Part shown: piece by piece, positions 6,270 to 11,421 of the stretch | Position numbering within the stretch: position 1 is the stretch's first letter | How the letters are laid out: each line of letters starts with the position of its first letter | Origin: an uncultured Anaerolineaceae bacterium | GTDB taxonomy: Bacteria > Chloroflexota > Anaerolineae > Anaerolineales > Anaerolineaceae | Length of the DNA stretch: 11,421 nucleotides | Direction of reading: 5' to 3' | Assembly (NCBI GenBank): GCA_937920255.1 | Contig: CALDSL010000098.1 | Coordinates: forward strand, 1 to 11,421 | Position numbers and translations under genes: made by a program | The notes under the pieces: generated by a model | The model's database searches: none | The model's input: the letters and a program-made list of their open reading frames with translations, nothing else | Told to the model about the DNA's origin: nothing

Positions 6270-7124
6270 ATGGCTTTTGAACTGCCATCGGATACACATA
6301 TTGGTTTGGTGTCGCTAACCGTCAGCGACCTGGAGCGTTCGACGCGCTTTTATAGCGAAGGGCTGGGGATGCGTCTGCTGGAACGCGAGGGCGGCACCGC
6401 TCACCTGGGCGCGGGCGAGCAGCCCTGGCTGGAACTGGTGGAGAAGCCCGGCGCGCGCAAGCCGCGCGGCACCACCGGGATGTACCATTTCGCCATCCTG
6501 TTCCCCAGCCGGGTGGAACTGGCGCAGGCCGTGCGCCGGCTGGCGCTGAACGGCGCGCCGTTCGAGGGCGCGTCGGATCACGGCGTGAGCGAGGCGATCT
6601 ACCTGCACGATCCGGACGGCAACGGGATCGAGATCTACCACGACCGGCCGCGCGAAGAATGGCCGCGCGACGAGCAGGGCAGGCTGGAAATGGCCACCGA
6701 CCCGCTGGACGTGGATAACCTGCTCGACGAGCTGGAAGGCCTGCCGGGGGAATGGCCGGGGATGGACGCGGCCACGCGGGTTGGGCATATTCACCTGCAC
6801 GTGAATAACATCGCGCGCGCCGAGGTGTTTTACACCGGCATCCTGGGCCTCAACCTGATGCAGCGCTACGGCCCGACGGCGGCGTTTTTCTCCGCCGGGG
6901 GCTATCACCATCACGTGGGCATCAACATCTGGAACGGGGCCGGCGCGCCGACGCCGCCGGAAGGCAGCGCGGGATTGCGCTATTACGAGATCGCGATCCC
7001 CGACGCGGACGCCCGCGCCCAGGTGCGCGAGAACCTGCGCAAAAGCGGCGCGGCGGTGGAGGAACAGGAAGGCCAGGTTATCTTCCGTGACCCGGCTGGG
7101 AATCGGATCGTGATGCAGGTGTAG
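6270..7124 (+). CDS. Two-domain VOC protein, CatE-like (catechol-2,3-dioxygenase family)
   Basis: This 284-residue protein has two vicinal oxygen chelate domains, about residues 8-130 and 170-284. The N-terminal domain starts THIGLVSLTVSDLERSTRFY and has a complete probable metal set: H10, H73 (YHFAIL) and E121 (DPDGNGIEIYHDRP). The C-terminal domain keeps H173 (GHIHLHV) and a His cluster 213-215, but at the place of E121 it has V281 (DPAGNRIVMQV), so its metal site seems incomplete. The overall pattern (GLGM...RLLERE, IEIYHDRPREEW, YHHHVGINIWNG) is that of the COG2514/CatE group of extradiol dioxygenase-like proteins; the true substrate is unknown. ATG 6270 is preceded by a strong AAGGAG at 6259-6264, 5 bases away. 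It is a single gene, divergent from the kinase. Confidence 0.85.
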   Translation: MAFELPSDTHIGLVSLTVSDLERSTRFYSEGLGMRLLEREGGTAHLGAGEQPWLELVEKPGARKPRGTTGMYHFAILFPSRVELAQAVRRLALNGAPFEGASDHGVSEAIYLHDPDGNGIEIYHDRPREEWPRDEQGRLEMATDPLDVDNLLDELEGLPGEWPGMDAATRVGHIHLHVNNIARAEVFYTGILGLNLMQRYGPTAAFFSAGGYHHHVGINIWNGAGAPTPPEGSAGLRYYEIAIPDADARAQVRENLRKSGAAVEEQEGQVIFRDPAGNRIVMQV

Positions 7125-7158
7125 TGGGGGTGCAAGGCCAGGTTTGTGTCAAGAGATA

Positions 7159-7188
7159 TAGGGTACGGTCGTTTTCCAGACCGCACCG
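7159..7188 (+). repeat. Third copy of the 2995-3025 palindrome family
   Basis: The 30 bases match 2995-3025 with one gap and few changes, keeping the CGGTC / GACCG stem (7166-7170 with 7179-7183) and CAGACCGCACCG. It follows the VOC gene by 34 bases and could be a weak transcription stop, though it has no U-tract. The rest of the gap 7125-7295 shows no gene. Confidence 0.6.
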
Positions 7189-7295
7189 TTTCTTCCATCA
7201 TGCTGCGCACCCTTAGCGGCTGTTGGGTAGTCGTTCAGTGCCTGCCTATTCAACTGTCCAGTGGATCCAGTACCCGGCGGACAATCCAAGGAGGT

Positions 7296-7754
7296 TTATT
7301 GATTACCCCTGCCACGCTCGCTTTCCAATAACGACTTGATGCCGGATAAGCGTCTTTTCGCCATCCAAGAAAATAAAGCTCCAATGATTGGTTCAAAGAG
7401 CCTGAGCATTCCTCTTGGTAAAAGTCTCTGCTTTTGCACCACTTCCGTGATTTCTGGATGCGTGGTTTGGAAAAGGTATATCAACGCGCCCTCCATCCCC
7501 AGCGCAACGAACTTGTATGCCAATCGTTTGTTCGTTTCAAAGCCAATAACTTCCGTAAAGACTTTGCCAGTCACAAATGGCAAGATTTGCACAACTTCAT
7601 AGTAGCGCGTACCAATACGCACAGGGCCAGGAGTGGTTTTATCAAAAACCGGAACAATTGAGCCTTTCCATCCACCGTATTGATCCACATCTCTGAAGAA
7701 GGCAAACACATCCTCCAGGGGTCGATTGATGGTGGTTTTGAACTCAAATTCCAT
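7296..7754 (-). CDS. SRPBCC-superfamily (polyketide cyclase-like) protein
   Basis: The 152-residue protein begins FEFKTTINRPLEDVFAFFRD, the usual first strand and helix of the SRPBCC/START-like fold. It continues with GGWKGSIVPV, a central GTRYYEVV strand, TNKRLAYKFVA and a long C-terminal helix ending in KRRLSGIKSLLESE. Members bind hydrophobic ligands; no specific ligand can be named. The start chosen is ATG 7754, with GAGG 5 bases upstream. In-frame starts at 7769 (ATG) and 7784 (GTG) would add 5 or 10 residues; the GTG lies two bases after the predicted transcription start, so a leaderless start there is possible. The gene is clearly richer in A+T than its neighbours (27 of 60 bases G/C at 7381-7440, against 45 of 60 at 8101-8160), which may mean recent transfer. 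Confidence 0.75.
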   Translation of the reverse strand: MEFEFKTTINRPLEDVFAFFRDVDQYGGWKGSIVPVFDKTTPGPVRIGTRYYEVVQILPFVTGKVFTEVIGFETNKRLAYKFVALGMEGALIYLFQTTHPEITEVVQKQRLLPRGMLRLFEPIIGALFSWMAKRRLSGIKSLLESERGRGNQ

Positions 7755-7792
7755 TTTGGCCTCACTCATGCATCGCAGATCCACCTGATAAT

Positions 7793-7798
7793 ATTATA
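7793..7798 (-). promoter_or_regulatory. -10 box of the SRPBCC gene
   Basis: A perfect TATAAT on the minus strand, predicted to start transcription near 7786, about 30 bases before the chosen ATG at 7754. No -35 is evident. Confidence 0.45.
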
Positions 7799-7810
7799 CG
7801 ACCATCGATA

Positions 7811-7840
7811 CAGGGGCGGACTTGTAAGCCAGCCCCTGCA
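7811..7840. repeat. Imperfect palindrome related to the 239-387 family
   Basis: AGGGGCGGAC (7812-7821) is shared with the 29-bp arms at 239-387. The stem GGGGC ... GCCCC continues inward with two mismatches to CTT / AAG around a GT loop. It lies between the end of argH and the SRPBCC promoter and, lacking a U-tract, is at most a weak terminator for argGH. Confidence 0.5.
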
Positions 7841-7861
7841 AGAACGATCAAACCATAAAAC

Positions 7862-9232
<1,371 letters not shown>

Positions 9233-9235
9233 GGT

Positions 9236-10525
<1,290 letters not shown>

Positions 10526-10561
10526 GGTTTCCTCCGGAACAAGATGATGGTTTTGGAAAAC

Positions 10562-10589
10562 AAAAAAGCCCTCCGGGGTGGAGGGCTTT
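10562..10589 (-). terminator. Intrinsic terminator in the argG leader, probable attenuator
   Basis: A perfect 10-bp stem (AAAGCCCTCC with GGAGGGCTTT, 10580-10589 and 10565-10574), loop ACCCC, and U-tract (10562-10567). Only 36 bases separate it from the argG ATG, too few for a separate promoter after it. Any transcript of argG must therefore read through, which is the hallmark of an attenuator. It would otherwise end transcripts of the upstream regulator gene. Confidence 0.85.
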
Positions 10590-10634
10590 GGATACGCTTG
10601 CGGGTGCGTCAGGTGGAATCGGGGGATTCCGTCT

Positions 10635-10727
10635 TCACGCTCGCTTGCAGCCAAACCAGGCCGACCTTCCCAGATGGTTTGGGAAAGCCAGCGGTCGTCG
10701 CATGCGCAGCGCAGAAGATTGGGTCAT
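10635..10727 (-). CDS. Putative leader peptide of argGH
   Basis: A 30-codon frame begins at ATG 10727, one base after the predicted transcription start, and ends with TGA at 10637-10635. It has Arg at codons 8, 10, 11, 21 and 29 (LRMRRPL at 7-13), three of them CGA. The tandem CGA-CGA (10700-10695) lies 12 bases before an 8-bp hairpin (10675-10682 with 10651-10658), so a ribosome stalled there would abut that hairpin, and one that reads on would open it. The stop codon is just before a second hairpin (10625-10630 with 10615-10620); the terminator follows. No ribosome binding site is seen, so translation would have to be leaderless. The coding role is an inference from position and Arg codons only. 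Confidence 0.35.
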   Translation of the reverse strand: MTQSSALRMRRPLAFPNHLGRSAWFGCKRA

Positions 10728-10734
10728 TGGCGCA

Positions 10735-10763
10735 ATGGTAGCATAGGAAAGTGCACGCGTCAA
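10735..10763 (-). promoter_or_regulatory. Promoter of argGH
   Basis: On the minus strand a -35 box TTGACG (10758-10763) and an extended -10 TGC-TACCAT (10735-10743) are spaced by exactly 17 bases. This is the best promoter match in the window. The -35 box contains the TGA stop of the upstream ArsR gene. Transcription would start near 10728, giving a leader of about 200 bases. Confidence 0.7.
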
Positions 10764-11392
10764 TCCCCACCCGCGGCCGGGTTTTCCTCGGCGGGGGCGA
10801 GCCAGTAGTTGCCGCCGCCGCGCTCGCGCCGCAGGTAGCCGGTGTCGATCAGGTCGCGCCGCAGGCTGACGTAATCTTTGGCGTAGACGCCCTTGAGCAC
10901 CTCGTTGACCTCGGCCTCGGTGTACATGCGGCCTTCCTCAAACAGGGTGGCCAGCCAGCGCAGGATGACGAGCGTCTTCTTGCGTTTGGAGGGCAGGGTT
11001 TTCAGCTTGCCGTCGAAGGTGTAATCGCGCAGCACCTGCTGGTCTTCCGCGCTCCAATCCAGTTCTTTAATCCATTCTTTGTCGTCCATTTTTCTTCCAA
11101 TTTCTGGCATCTTTTCGATGCTCGCGAAGTTATCTTTGAAGCGTTGCAACATGCCCTCGTTGAGGGTGTAGTAGCGCGCGCTGCCGGCGGTGCGGATGTT
11201 GACCAGGTAGGCCTCGCGCAGCCGCGCCAGGTGGTGCGACACGGTCGGCTCGCCCAGCCCGATCGCCTCGGCCAGCTCGCCTACGCTCCACTCGCGCTGC
11301 GCCACCAGGCGAAGGATCTTCAGCCGGCTCTCATCCGCCAGAGCCTTCAATGTTTCCAGCAAGTAGCTGTCATAATCCTGTATCGATGTCAT
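10760..11392 (-). CDS. ArsR-family regulator with C-terminal DUF2087 domain
   Basis: The 210-residue protein has an N-terminal winged helix (about 10-75): ETLKALADESRLKILRLV, then WSVGELAEAIGLGEPTVSHHLARLREAYLV (recognition helix near TVSHHLARL) and the wing GSARYYTLN. A linker of about 50 residues leads to DUF2087 (about 128-198): TLPSKRKKTLVILRWLATLFEEGRMYTEAEVNEVL, then DYVSLRRDLIDTGYLRRERGGGNYWL. There is no cysteine at all, so it lacks the Cys metal site of many ArsR sensors; its signal is unknown. ATG 11392 has GGAGGT 3 bases upstream. It lies upstream of argGH in the same direction, with 234 bases between; a regulatory link to arginine genes is possible but not shown. Confidence 0.9.
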   Translation of the reverse strand: MTSIQDYDSYLLETLKALADESRLKILRLVAQREWSVGELAEAIGLGEPTVSHHLARLREAYLVNIRTAGSARYYTLNEGMLQRFKDNFASIEKMPEIGRKMDDKEWIKELDWSAEDQQVLRDYTFDGKLKTLPSKRKKTLVILRWLATLFEEGRMYTEAEVNEVLKGVYAKDYVSLRRDLIDTGYLRRERGGGNYWLAPAEENPAAGGD

Positions 11393-11410
11393 CGCACCTC
11401 CAGTTCGATC

Positions 11411-11416
11411 ATTATC
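11411..11416 (-). promoter_or_regulatory. Possible -10 box of the ArsR-DUF2087 gene
   Basis: GATAAT on the minus strand (one change from TATAAT) would start transcription near 11404, just ahead of the ribosome binding site. The -35 region lies outside the window. An inverted repeat CGATG-A-CATCG spans the start codon and could be an autoregulatory site or chance. Confidence 0.3.
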
Positions 11417-11421
11417 TAATT

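Noticed and set aside
10526..10654. 43-residue N-terminal extension of argG
   Set aside because: It crosses the terminator hairpin, lacks homology to ArgG, and the ATG at 10525 has an ideal ribosome binding site.

Overview
The window looks like chromosomal DNA from a GC-rich bacterium, most likely a member of the Chloroflexota (Anaerolineae-like). That placement is an inference from protein style: an ECF sigma factor overlapping a DUF5667-type membrane protein with a long Pro/Thr tail, an ArsR-DUF2087 regulator, and many short GC-rich palindromic intergenic repeats. No rRNA, tRNA, CRISPR array, transposase or phage gene was seen.

Layout. Positions 1-100 (minus) hold only the N-terminus of a membrane-anchored protein. 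Positions 101-1058 have no credible protein gene. They contain a 29-bp inverted repeat pair and, at about 552-822, a densely base-paired segment ending in terminator-like hairpins. Its stems keep G-U wobbles only when read on the minus strand, so it is a candidate non-coding RNA. Next comes a plus-strand operon of an ECF sigma factor (1059-1619) and its probable membrane partner (1612-2883), overlapping by 8 bases and closed by a strong terminator. After a repeat-bearing gap (2884-3221) lies a fosmidomycin-resistance-like MFS transporter (3222-4415), convergent with a minus-strand FGGY sugar kinase (4445-6001). The kinase promoter suggests a leaderless mRNA. A cluster of three related hairpins separates the kinase from a divergent two-domain VOC dioxygenase-like gene (6270-7124). 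A lower-GC SRPBCC protein (7296-7754, minus) follows.

The right end is an arginine biosynthesis block on the minus strand: an ArsR-DUF2087 regulator (10760-11392), then argG (9236-10525) and argH (7862-9232) only 3 bases apart. ArgG and ArgH carry out the last two steps from citrulline to arginine. The argG promoter has its -35 box over the stop codon of the regulator. About 200 nt of leader follow, with a 30-codon Arg-containing reading frame, two hairpins and a strong intrinsic terminator just before argG. This layout suggests transcription attenuation.

The most interesting items are the candidate minus-strand structured RNA at 552-822, the putative argG attenuator at 10562-10763, the sigma/DUF5667 pair, and several families of paired inverted palindromes of REP/REPIN type without a visible transposase. 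All of these rest on reading the sequence by eye; no database search or folding program was run.
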